Shown here: one piece after another, positions 22,019 to 33,200 of the stretch
Numbering within the stretch: the stretch's first letter is position 1
How the letters are laid out: every line of letters begins with the position of its first letter
Assembly (NCBI GenBank): GCA_048013815.1
Contig: CM106586.1
Span: 23,684,001 to 23,748,000 of the forward strand
From: Setoptus koraiensis
Taxonomy: Eukaryota > Arthropoda
Direction: 5' to 3'
Length of the DNA: 64,000 nt
Translations under genes and position numbers: made by a program
Notes under the pieces: model-generated
What the model saw: only the letters and a program-made list of their open reading frames with translations
Database searches by the model: none
What the model was told of the DNA's origin: nothing

Positions 22019-23071
22019 ATGTCAAATAGTCTATTAGACAGCTACTTAGCGTACCCGTCAATGATGATGGACAACATTGTATATATAACAGACGGATTTT
22101 GGCGTGAGGTGGGCGACTTTAGAGTACACGGCAAATATCCTCTTATGGCAGGTGGTCCTACACCAATAATAGGAATAGTGAGCCTATATGTTTTGTTTGT
22201 GCGCAGTATTGGGCCAAAAATGATGAAAAATCGCCAGGCCTACGATCTAAAATGGCCAATTAGAATATACAATATTGCCATGACATTATTTAATGCATAC
22301 ACATTTTATCGGGTGACAGTGCTAACTCGCTTCGGTATAGATTATTTTGGTTGCCGACAAGTGGACAGATCTGGTAGAACTAAAGCAGAAAATGAAATGG
22401 TTCAATTGGCATTTATTTATTTCTCATCTAAAATTGTTGAACTAATAGACACAATATTTTTTGTGTTGAGAAAGAAACAAAGCCAAGCATCCAATCTACA
22501 TGTATTCCATCATGGTTTTATAGCCATTTGCGTTTGGGTCTATTTCAAGATAGCACCAGGCGGAAGTTCTGTGTTATTTCCGCTATTGAACACAGGAGTT
22601 CACACAGTCATGTACAGTTATTATCTACTTGCCACCTTCCCAAATTTACGCAAATTTCTCTGGTGGAAGAAGTACTTAACCATATTACAAATAGTTCAGT
22701 TTCTCATGTCAATGATACACTTCTCTTTCCAAGGCCTATCCGATTGTAATTATCCATCAGCTTTAGCCATCATCGGATTCGGTTTCAATCTTGTATTTTT
22801 GATACTGTTTGTTGATTTTTACAAGCGATCCTACAACAACGACAGCAAGACTGACAATAGGCCAAAGATATCGTCGTCAACAACAAATTACAATCAATTA
22901 AAAAATGAAATGTCACTGAAACTGAAACAACAACAACAGCAAAAACAATCCTATCAGCCTTCAGATAAATTGTTAGTCAGGAGGCTGACGTGCGCTCAAT
23001 CACTAGACAATAATAATCATTCGACAAAATGTAAACCACAAATAATAGAACCGATAGTTTCCCCTTACTAG
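22019..23071 (+). CDS. very-long-chain fatty acid elongase, ELO family
   Basis: ELOVL enzymes are multi-pass ER proteins that condense malonyl-CoA with acyl-CoA, the first step of chain elongation. The 350-residue product has KIVELIDTIFFVLRKK, the histidine box HVFHH near residue 160, NTGVHTVMYSYY and LQIVQF, all in the family order. ATG at 22019 is the first start; a frame continuation upstream begins with GTG and should not be used. The C-terminal 70 residues form a hydrophilic glutamine/serine/asparagine-rich tail without a family domain. The gene has no intron in its coding part and lies in the left, well-read arm of the inverted repeat. Its 5' leader (20856-22018) contains CGACAC hexamer repeats near 21355. 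Which ELOVL subgroup it belongs to cannot be told by eye. Confidence 0.93.
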   Translation: MSNSLLDSYLAYPSMMMDNIVYITDGFWREVGDFRVHGKYPLMAGGPTPIIGIVSLYVLFVRSIGPKMMKNRQAYDLKWPIRIYNIAMTLFNAYTFYRVTVLTRFGIDYFGCRQVDRSGRTKAENEMVQLAFIYFSSKIVELIDTIFFVLRKKQSQASNLHVFHHGFIAICVWVYFKIAPGGSSVLFPLLNTGVHTVMYSYYLLATFPNLRKFLWWKKYLTILQIVQFLMSMIHFSFQGLSDCNYPSALAIIGFGFNLVFLILFVDFYKRSYNNDSKTDNRPKISSSTTNYNQLKNEMSLKLKQQQQQKQSYQPSDKLLVRRLTCAQSLDNNNHSTKCKPQIIEPIVSPY

Positions 23072-23490
23072 CGTAAATGTCTTCATCTATGGATGGGTAT
23101 ATCACATGTGCAATGGTTTCGCTAATGGACTTCTGGCCGGAGCTGGATGGATTCATGCCAAATCATCGAAATCATATTTCGTGTATCTATGTGGTTGATT
23201 TGATTATCATAATAATTATCATAATTGTTGCTGCACACAAATAATATTGTCATTATCATCATATTACTATCATTATTTTCATTATTATTATTATCATCAT
23301 TATCAATGTTATTATCCATATTATTTTCATCATCATCAATATTAAATCATAGTTAAACAGCCAATCAAGATCGTCATGTTCATTATGTGCTGATGATATC
23401 CATACTAATGATGGAGAAACTGCCCTAAAACTTGTCCAGGGGTATATTACGGGGGCTACCAATTAACGGTCACATATGTATACACTAAGA
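23072..23490. other. 3' flank of the elongase gene up to the palindrome centre
   Basis: AT-rich 3' region with ATT/ATC-rich stretches near 23245-23345. ORFs on both strands here are reflections of these simple repeats. No other element was seen. Confidence 0.5.
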
Positions 23491-23909
23491 GAGAATGTAT
23501 ACCTATGTGACGTTAATCGGTAGCCCCCCGTAATATACCCCTGGATAAAAAAAAAAACAAAGTTTTAGGGCAGTTTATCCATCATTAGTATGGATATCAT
23601 CACACATAATAACACTACGATCCTTGACTGCTGTTTAACTATGATTTAATATTGATGAAGATAAAATAATATGGATAATAACATTGATAATGATGATAAT
23701 AATAATAATGAAAATAATGATAGTAATATGATGATAATGACAATATTATTTGTGTGCAGCAACAATTATGATAATTATTATGATAATCAAATCAACCACA
23801 TAGATACACGAAATATGATTTCGATGATTTGGCATGAATCCATCCAGCTCCGGCCAGAAGTCCATTAGCGAAACCATTGCACATGTGATATACCCATCCA
23901 TAGATGAAG

Positions 23910-25025
23910 ACATTTACGCTAGTAAGGGGGAAACTATCGGTTCTATTATTTGTGGTTTACATTTTGTCGAATGATTATTATTGTCTAGTGATTGAGCGCA
24001 CGTCAGCCTCCTGACTAACAATTTATCTGAAGGCTGATAGGATTGTTTTTGCTGTTGTTGTTGTTTCAGTTTCAGTGACATTTCATTTTTTAATTGATTG
24101 TAATTTGTTGTTGACGACGATATCTTTGGCCTATTGTCAGTCTTGCTGTCGTTGTTGTAGGATCTCTTGTAAAAATCAACAAACAGTATCAAAAATACAA
24201 GGTTGAAACGAATCCCGATGATGGCTAAAGCTGTATGGATAATTACCCATCGGAAAGGCCTTGGAAAGTAAAGTGTATCATTGGCCATGAGAATCTGAAC
24301 TATTTGTAATATGGTTAAGTACTTCTTCCACCAGAGAAAATTGGCGTAAATTTTTGGGAAGGTGGCAAGTAGATAAAACTGACATGACTGTGTGAACTCT
24401 GTGTTCAATTAGCGGCAAATATCACACTGAACTTCGCGCTGTGACTATCTTGAGAATAGACCCACAACTGCAATGGCTATAAAACCTCTGAATGGAATAC
24501 TATGTAGATGAGATGCTTGGCTTTGTTTCGTTGCTCAACTCAAAAATACTTTGTGTCTATTAGTTCATCAACAATTTGAAGATGAGAAAATAAATAACAA
24601 ATGCAATTGAACCATCATTTTCTGCTTAGTTCCGTACAGCTGATCTATGTCCACTGTCGGCAAGATACCAAATAATCTATAGCCGAAGTCGAGTAGCACT
24701 GTCACCGCATAAAGTGGTATGCATTAAATAATGTCATGCAGTATTAGGTATATTCGTAATTGGCACTATCTTTAGATCCTAGCCTGCAGATTTATATCAT
24801 CATTTTTGCGGCTCAATACTGACGGCACAAACAAAGACATATAGGTCTCACGATTCCTATTATTGTGTAGGACCACCGCCATAATAGATATATGCGCGTG
24901 TATCTTCTAAAGTCGCCTCACCATCATCAGCCACAAATCCGTCTGTTATATATACAAGTATTGTTAGAGTGCCATCATCATGGACGCGTACGCTATATGA
25001 TAGACTGTCTATAGTCTATGACTCA
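23910..25025 (-). pseudogene. degraded inverted copy of the elongase gene
   Basis: On the minus strand the 3' half of the elongase can be followed in a single frame (23914 to about 24400): LLATFP, FLWWKKYLTILQIVQ and the complete glutamine-rich tail. It contains substitutions, indels and a lost segment around the HFSFQG region. Upstream of that the frame breaks, and near 25020 the start codon is destroyed. The damage rises with distance from the palindrome centre. This is most simply poor sequence of the same gene read from the other strand, not an evolved pseudogene, and it should not be counted as a paralogue. Confidence 0.75.
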
Positions 25026-26236
25026 AGCTGTTGATTGATTTGATCGCACGACTCGGTATGAATGTAGCAAAAGACTATACAATTAAGTGTTAAGTTGTTT
25101 AAATGATATCAATATACCTTGGAGTGAGGAATATTTTTGGACACAAGATAAGATCATGATCTACACAAATATTGGATCAGAAATCTCAATAAACAGTGGA
25201 AACTATTTTGGATAGAAACATGGCTTGAGCGTGTTGACATTTGAGGTCATTATTTGGTTGACGGACATGCAGCGTTAATCGACAATCAGTAGAGTATTAC
25301 TTCTATATGCGTCGGGTGATTTGTATTGCGTTTTGTTGCTTGTTCGCTGGAAAACATCTTATGCTCATTCTCTAATTTCAATCGATGATTAATATGGATT
25401 TGGTACTCTTGACAACATCGTGCAAGTATATACTTAGATTATGTCGACCTGGGCTTGCATAGTGATGGTGTTGAGCGTATATACACAAACAAACTAGATC
25501 TGCTGTTTATATGTTACGATATGTCTAGACGAGTTATTGTCCGATAAATGATACTCTCCGATCACAATCGCACAAAACTGGTACAGAACTGGATACACTT
25601 GAATACATGTTGTGCCGTTGTTTAAACTTACTTCATCGTCGATTGAATGCAGCGAAGCAACTTGATAATACGACTCGGCGAAAAATGTTGCTCTGTATAT
25701 GTGTTGTTCGCAGTTGTATTGAGATTCGGTGTCGTGTCGTTGTACGTGCTGTTGATCAAACAGTTTTATGATAATCTAATTGCCTGCATCGTAGCCATCT
25801 CACTCTTTTATGACCATTAGAAGAGTGTACCTCCTCACAACTAGATACTGACACTCCGCTTTTATTTTGCGCCACGATGATTATATTTCTTCTTTTAGTC
25901 ATGTTGGTTTACTTTCAAGTTTACTATCGATTGCTACATCGTGCTTCAATGAGGCTTGCACACTAATGAACTGGCTCACTCACCTTTTGTCTAGATCATC
26001 ACCGCTTCGCCATCATCATTATCCATGGGCACAATGATAAAGAGAGACGAGAGATCAAACGTATGTTAGTTTTCCTTCTCAGTCTATCCCGTTCTCTAGT
26101 ATCGCAATGCCCGCCAATCTGTCTTCTTTCTCAAGGCGCGATGTCTTGCCAGTAGAGATTAAAGCCTGATAAATAACCTCACTTACTTACACATATTCAC
26201 GATATTACGTAATAACTCACGTGTACTCATACTAGG

Positions 26237-29200
26237 GGGGGGTGCACAGGTGGGAGTGAAGGACGTAGGAGCGATTCGAAGTATAGTGGGAGGATATGGG
26301 GTTATGCTGGGGGTTGGGGATACACGAAATTGGAAAGTATTTGGTAGGGGGTGGGACGAGAACGTAGATGGGAGTTGCGCTTCGAAGTCCGCTCTTAGTC
26401 CGTTTGTCCTTTCGCTGTCCCCGTACCTTTTTGCGCCTCCTGAGTGTCTCTATTGTCTCTTTAATGTTTGATTATGCTTTCCTTGTTTCCTCTTCCTTTC
26501 TCTCTAACCAGCCTTGTCGATCCACTTTTCGGCCCTATCCTCTTCTTCCTTATCTCTTCTCTTATTGGTTTTCTCTCTTTCTTTTCGTTCCCCTATCCTT
26601 TATTTATCGTTTTTGTGCCTCCTTTTTCCCTGACTACTTCCTTCCTCACGTCCAGTCCCAAATCATCCTTCTCTTTCCCTTCTCTCTGCCTTTTCGTATT
26701 TGACTTCTCTACTCATTTTTTTTTCCTTTCCTCCTTTTTCTCCATGCTCGCTCTCCTTTTTATCCTAGTTTACCCCTTAGTTCCCTTCCTCTTTCTTTCA
26801 TTACCTTCCTCTCTCCTGTTCTGTACCCCTGGTGTTTATATTTCCCCCTAATCTTCATCCTTCTCTACTTTTCTCTCGTCTATTTTCTGAGTCTTTGTTC
26901 ATCCTTTTTTGTTTTCTTTTTCCTTTCGTCCGTTTCTTCCTATATTTATTGCTCTCTTCTCGTTAAGTCCTTCGGTCCCTTTTCCCTTCTCCATATCATT
27001 CTTGTTTACACTTTTTTTTTTTTTTTTTTCTTCGTTTGTTCTCTATTCTGTTTGTCTTTACTTTTTTCCTATTCCTTACCTCTCCTCTCTATTTCTCTCC
27101 TCGTTATAATTTTGTTTCCGTTTCTTTTTTTTTTAATTTCCTCATCTCGTTCTTCTTTTATCTTTATTCTGGTTAACTACTCTCTCCTTTTTTTTATTTT
27201 GTCTTTCACACCTTCTGTGCTCTTTATCCGTTTTTTTCTTTCTTTTCCAGTTTTTCCTCTTTTCTGACTCTCTGTCACTCTTCTTCTATTTTTTGTAGCT
27301 TCCATCTTCTTCCCTTCTTTTTCCTTTACTCTTTCTTTTTTTACTGCCTTCTTTTACTGGTTCCCTTTTGTTTCTCCCTTTTTTTTGTCCTTTTTTCCCG
27401 GTAGTGGCTTTATTTGTTTATGTGTTTACTGTTATATCCTCAATTTCTCTTCTTTTCTTCTTCCTTTACTTCTTTTAGTCCTCATTTTCTTTGCTTTCCT
27501 TTATTTCTGTATTTCTTTTATTTTATCTCTGCTTCCCTTTCCTTTCGACTCTCTCCCCTTCTCTTTTTTTCCCCGCCTCTCCCCCTTCTTTTCTTTTTCT
27601 TCTTGTTCGTTTCCCTTATTCCTTTTCATTTTTTCTTCTATGATCTTCTTCCCTTTTTATTTTGCTTATCGTCTCTCCAGTTTTGTCCTTAGTGCAATGC
27701 CTTTGCTTTCTACATGGTGTTGCCTTCTTCGAACGTTTCATCCTTTTCATCTCTTGTTATCACCTTTTTTTTTCTGTCTCCTAAACTTGCTTCGTCGTTT
27801 CCCTTCGAACTCCCTGCCCTTTCCTTACCTCGTATTTTCCGTCTCTTCTTCCCATTTCCCTATTATGCTTCTTTATTACTCGCTCTTTCTCTCTCTGTTC
27901 TCACTTTATTGCCCTACCTGGCCTCTGCATCCCCCTTTATTTTTTGCAGTTCGATTCGTTTCTTTTTTCTCTTCCCTTTCTCTTTTTTCATTTATTTCTC
28001 ACCTCCCACTTAACGCCCTAACTTATCTTTTTCTTTTCTGTACTTTTTTACCATTTTCTTTGCATCCTTTCTCCTGTTAATCCTACTTCATGATCGGCCG
28101 CCGTTTCCAGTAAAAAATGTCTCTCAGAGCAGTATCCTTCTACTTTATCCGCCATTTCTTCTTTTTCTTTCCCCCTTCTGCTGCCTTCCTCTCCTACCGT
28201 TATTCCCCGTCTCCCTTTCCATATCATTCTCCTTTTTTCTCTCGCTGTCCCTTTCCTCTTTCATTTTACTTTTCTCTTTCTCTCTTTTTTTTTTGAGCTG
28301 TATTCTCTTTATCTTTGTTAGCTTCCCTTCTTCCATTCTGCCATTTTCTAGCCTTGCTTTGTTTCTTCCTTCTTGCCCTTTCTCTCCTTCTCTTCTCACT
28401 CACCTTTTGCCATCTTTTTACGTCTTCTCATTCTTCTCTTCTATTTTCACCCCGTTTTATTTACGCTTCCCTTTTTTATCCTGTTCATTTCCTGTTTTCC
28501 CCTGTAAATCTTGTCTCACTATCTTTTTTTTTTTTGCTTACATTTCACTAGGTCACTTCCCGCCTTAATTCTCCCCCCTTTTTGTGATTTGCTTGTTCCT
28601 CTCTCTCTTTTTTTTCCTCATTCCTTCTTTATCACTCTATTTTCTCACTTCTTCTTTCGTTAGTTCCCTTTTTTATCCTCTTTTCTGCTATCTTCCTTGT
28701 ATTCATTTTCCACATTCTCATGCATTTTATCCTTCTTTTCGTTCCTTATGCCTCACTTCTTCGGTTGTTTCATTCTTGCTCTCTGTTATTCTTTTTCTGA
28801 TTCCTTTTGTTTTCTCTCAACATCTCTTTCCCTTCCTTTGGTTTTTTGTCTTTCTCGTCCCCTCAGTTTTTTTCATTTTTTTCTCCTTTACTTTTATTTC
28901 AAACTCCTGTCCTATTCATCAGATTTATTTATTTTCTCTTGTCGGGCTCTTTTGTTTGTGTTCTTTTCGCCTTATTACCCTTTTCTTTTTTCATCGTTCT
29001 GGCTTTTTCCTGTCTCTTATTTCTTCTGTTTTTTTCTTGCTTGGAGTGCGGTATCCCCCCCCCCCTGGTACTTTTACCTCTCTCCTATTTCTTTTCGCAC
29101 GTTCCTTGTTGCGCCTTTGATGTTTTGCTGTCATGGGTGCTTCCACCTTGTTGTTCCTCTCTTTCACCCTCCCTTCGTTGTACTTAGTTTAAGGCCCGTG

Positions 29201-29735
29201 TTCATGCTGATTCCTCTATCTGCTTCCCCTTCCTTATATGTTTCCGTGCTCCTTTCCTTACTTTTTTTTACTTTCCCTTCCATACTTTCCTCTCTTATGA
29301 CCATCCATCGTGATTGTGTTTTATCTCCCTTCTCTCTCTCTTACCCGTACTTTTCCTCTGCCGACGTGTCCCCCCTCTCTTTCCACCTTTTCTTGATGCC
29401 CTGCTCTTTCATTCCCCTCTCTTTTTATGTCTTTTCTTTCTACTTATCCCTTTCCTCCCCCTTCTCTCGTTTCTTTCTTTTCGTTTTATCGCTTCTTTCG
29501 TTCCTTTTCCTCCTTGCCTCTCTCACTTGCTCATTATTTTCTGTCTCTCCGTTCTATTTTTTCCTTTTCCTTCTCTATTCCTTACTTCTCTCTCATTATG
29601 CCCCTTCTCTCTTACTCCCCTCTTTTTTGCTATCCTATTCGCTCTGCTTCCCTTTTTCATCTCTCCTCTTCTGCCCTCTCTACCCCCGCCCTTAGTTTTA
29701 TTACGATTACTATTCTCTCCCCCCTATTCTCCCCT
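26237..29735. other. low-complexity C/T-rich block at contig end
   Basis: After a G-rich transition (about 26236-26360) the sequence becomes overwhelmingly C and T, with few A and G, for more than 3 kb up to the gap. It shows no tandem period. All frames on this strand are F/L/S/P strings. It continues directly from the degrading arm of the fold-back. I treat it as failed base calling, not satellite or coding DNA. Confidence 0.8.
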
Positions 29736-30235
29736 NNNNNNNNNNNNNNNNNNNNNNNNNNNNNNNNNNNNNNNNNNNNNNNNNNNNNNNNNNNNNNNNN
29801 NNNNNNNNNNNNNNNNNNNNNNNNNNNNNNNNNNNNNNNNNNNNNNNNNNNNNNNNNNNNNNNNNNNNNNNNNNNNNNNNNNNNNNNNNNNNNNNNNNNN
29901 NNNNNNNNNNNNNNNNNNNNNNNNNNNNNNNNNNNNNNNNNNNNNNNNNNNNNNNNNNNNNNNNNNNNNNNNNNNNNNNNNNNNNNNNNNNNNNNNNNNN
30001 NNNNNNNNNNNNNNNNNNNNNNNNNNNNNNNNNNNNNNNNNNNNNNNNNNNNNNNNNNNNNNNNNNNNNNNNNNNNNNNNNNNNNNNNNNNNNNNNNNNN
30101 NNNNNNNNNNNNNNNNNNNNNNNNNNNNNNNNNNNNNNNNNNNNNNNNNNNNNNNNNNNNNNNNNNNNNNNNNNNNNNNNNNNNNNNNNNNNNNNNNNNN
30201 NNNNNNNNNNNNNNNNNNNNNNNNNNNNNNNNNNN
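29736..30235. other. assembly gap (500 N)
   Basis: Exactly 500 N, the fixed-length convention for a gap of unknown size between contigs. Confidence 1.
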
Positions 30236-33200
30236 GGTGTGTGTGGGGGGGTGGGGTGTGGGGTGGTTGAGGGGGGGTGGGGTGGGGGTGGGGTGTGTGG
30301 GGGGGTGGGGTGGTGGGGGTGGGTGGGGGGTGTGGGGGTGGGTGGTGGGGGGGTGGGTGTGGGGTGGGTGGGGGGGGGTGTGGGTGGGTGTGGTGGGGGG
30401 GTGTGTGGGTTGGGGTGGGGGTGTGTGGTGTGGGGGGGGGTGGTGGGGTGTGGGGTGTGGGGGGTGGGTGGTGGGGGTGGGGTGTGGGGTGGGGGGGTGG
30501 TGGGGTGTGTGGGGTGGGTGTGTGTGGGGTGTGGGGGTGGGGGTGGGGGTGGGGGGGGGGTGGGGGGGGTTGGTGGGTGGGGGTGGTGGGGGTGGGGGGG
30601 GGGTGGGGGGGTGTGTGGGGGGTGGGTGGGTGGTGGTGGGTGGGGGGGGGGTGGGTGGGGGGGTGGGGGGGGGTGGGGGTGTGGGTGGGGGTGTGGGGGG
30701 GGGTGTGGGGGTGTGTGGGGGTGTGGTGGTGTGTGGGGGGGGTGTGGGGTGGTGTGGGTGGGTGTGGTGTGTGGGTGGGGGGTGGGGGGGGTGGGCGGGT
30801 GTCGGGGGGGGGGGGGGTGGGGGGGGGGGTGGGGGTGTGTGTGGGGGTGGGTGTGGGGGGGGGGTGTGGGGGGGTGGGGGGGGGGTGGGTGGGGGGGGTG
30901 TGGGGGGGGGTGGGGGGGTGTGGGGGGGGGGGTGGGTGGGGTGGGGGCGGTGGTGTGGGGGTGGTGTGTGGGGTGGGTGGGGGGGGGGTGGGGTGTGGGG
31001 GGGGTGGGGGGGGGTGGGGGGGGGTGGGGGGGTGGGGGGGGGGTGGTGGGGTGGGGGGGTGGGGGGGTTGGGGGTGGGGTGGGGGTGGGGTTGTTGGGGT
31101 GGTTGGTGGGGGGGGGGTGTGGGTGGGGGGGGGTGGGGTTGGGGGGGGGGTGGTGGTGGGGGGTGGGGGTGTGGGGGGGGGTGGGGTGTGGGGGGTGGGG
31201 GTGTGTGTGGGGGGGGGTGGGGGGGGGGTGGGGGGGGGGGGTGGGGGGGTTGGGGGTGGTGGGGGTTGTGGGGGGGGGTGGGTGGGGTGGGGGTTGGGTG
31301 GGGGGGGTGTGGGGTGGGGGGTGGTGGGGGGGGGGTGGGGGGGGGGGGGGTGTGGGGGGGTGGGTGTGGGGGTGGGGGGGTGGGGGTGGTGGGGGGTGGG
31401 TGGGTGTGTTGGGGGGTGGGGGTGGGGGGTTGGGGGGGTTGGGGGTGGGTGTGGTGTGTGGGTTGGTGTGGGTTGTGTGGGGGGTGTGGTGGGGGTGGGT
31501 GGGTGTGGTGGGGGTGGTGTGTGGTGGGGGGTGGGGGGTGGGGGTGGTGTGGGGGTGTGGGGTGGGGTGGGGGTGGTTGGGGGGGGGTGGGGGGGGGGTG
31601 TGTGGGGGGTGGGTGTGTTGTGGGTGGGGGGGGGGTGGGTGGGGGTGGTGGGGTGGGGGTTGTGGGTGGGGGGGTGGGGGTGTGGGGTGTGGGGGGTGGT
31701 GGGGGGGGGTGTGGGGGGGGGTTGGGGTGGTGGTGGGTGGGTGGTGGGGGGGGGGTTGGTGTGGGGTGGTGGGGGTGGGGGGGGTGGGGGTGGGGGTGTT
31801 GTGTGTGGGTGTTTGTGGGGGGGTGGGGGTGGGGGGTGGTGGGGGGTGGGGGGGGTGGGGGGGGTGGTGGTGGGTGTGGGGGTGGTGGGGGTGTGGTGGG
31901 TGGGGGTGTGGGGGGGGGTGGGTGTGTGGGGTGGGGGGTGGGGGGGTGGGTGGGGGTGGGGGTGTGGGGTGGTGGGGGGTGGGGGGGGGTGGGGGGTTTT
32001 TGGTGGGGTTGGGGGTGGGGGGGTGTTGGGTGGGGGGGTGGGGGGGGTGGGTGGGTGGGGGTGTGGTGGTGGGGGGGGGTGGGGGGGGTGGGGGGTGGTG
32101 TTGGGGTGTTGGTGGGGTGGGTGTGGTGGTTGGGTGGGGGTGGGGGGGGGGTGGGGGGGGGTTGGGGTGGTGTGGTGTGTGGTGGGGGTTGGCGGGGGGG
32201 GGTGTTGGGGGGGGGTGGGGGGGGGGGTGGGGGGGGGTGTGGTGGTGGGTGTGGTGGGGGGGGGGTGGGTTGGGTTGTGTGGGGTGGGGGTGGGTGTGGG
32301 GGGGTGGGTTGGTGTGGGTGGTTGGTGGGTGGGTTGGTGTGGGGTGGTTGGGTGGGTGGGGGGTTGGGTGGGGGGGTGGTGGGTGTGGTGGGGTTGGTGG
32401 TGGTGGGGGGGTTGGGGGGTGGTGGGGTGTTGGTGGTGTGGGTTGGGGGTGGGGGTGTGGGGTGGTTGGGTGTGGGGGTGGGTGTGGTGTGGGGTGGGTG
32501 GTGGGGGGTGGTGGGTTGGTGGGTGGGGTGGGTGTGGTGTGGTGGGGGTGGGGTGGTGGGGGTGTGGGGGGGGGTGGTGGGTTGGTGGTGGGGGTGTGGG
32601 GGGTGGGTGGTTGGGGGTTGGTGGGGGTGGGGGTGGTGGTGGTGTGGGGTGGTGGGTGGTGGGTGGTGGGTGGGGGGGGGTGGGGTTGGTGGGGGGTGTG
32701 GTTGGGGGTGGGGGGTGGTGGTTGGTTGGGGGGGTGGGGTGGGGGGGTTGGGGGGGTGGGGGTTTGTTGGTGGTGGGTTGGTGGGGGGGGGTGGGGTGGT
32801 TGTGGTGGGTTGGGGGTGGGTGTGGGTGGTGGGTGGGGTTGGGTGGGTGTGGTTGGGGGGTGTGGGGTGGGGGGTTGGTGGGGGTGGGGGTTGGTGGTGG
32901 TGGGTGTGGTGGGGGTGGGTGGGGGGTTGGGGTGGGGGTGGTGGTTGGGGGTGGGGGGTTGGGGGGGGTGGGGTGGTGGGGGTTGGGGGTGGTTGGGTGG
33001 TGGGGGTGGTGGGGGGGGTGTGGTGTGGTGGTTGGTGGGGGGTGGGGGTTGGTGGTGGGTGTGGTGGTTGGGGGTTGGTGGGGGGGGGTGGTGGTTGGTG
33101 GGGGGTGGTGGGGGTGGTGGGTGGGGTGGGGTGGGTGGTGGGGTGGTGTTGTGGTTGGTGGGTGGTGGGGGTGGTTGGGTTTGGTGGGGTGGTGTGGTGG

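Larger units (their letters stand above)
20856..26236. repeat. large inverted repeat (fold-back) centred at 23490
   Basis: Sequence from about 20856 to 23489 is repeated in inverted orientation from 23491 to about 26236. The turn is a short hairpin: stem 23471-23484 and 23496-23509, loop 23485-23495. Next to the centre the arms are almost identical. With distance the right arm gathers substitutions and indels, until near 26200 only patches match, and beyond that the sequence turns into G-rich then pyrimidine-only text. The gradient runs one way and ends at a contig end, which fits a fold-back long read or amplification chimera whose second strand was never corrected. A biological palindrome would not be expected to decay smoothly in one arm only. 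Confidence 0.85.

Noticed and set aside
23122..23868. Identical 65-residue N/D/I/M-rich ORFs on opposite strands
   Set aside because: They are the two arms of the inverted repeat over ATT/ATC simple sequence, not genes.
23910..25025. A second, inverted elongase gene
   Set aside because: Frame broken, start codon lost, and error rises with distance from the palindrome centre; treated as artefact.
26250..29735. Many F/L/S-rich plus-strand ORFs resembling membrane proteins
   Set aside because: They are translations of C/T-only low-complexity sequence in every frame.
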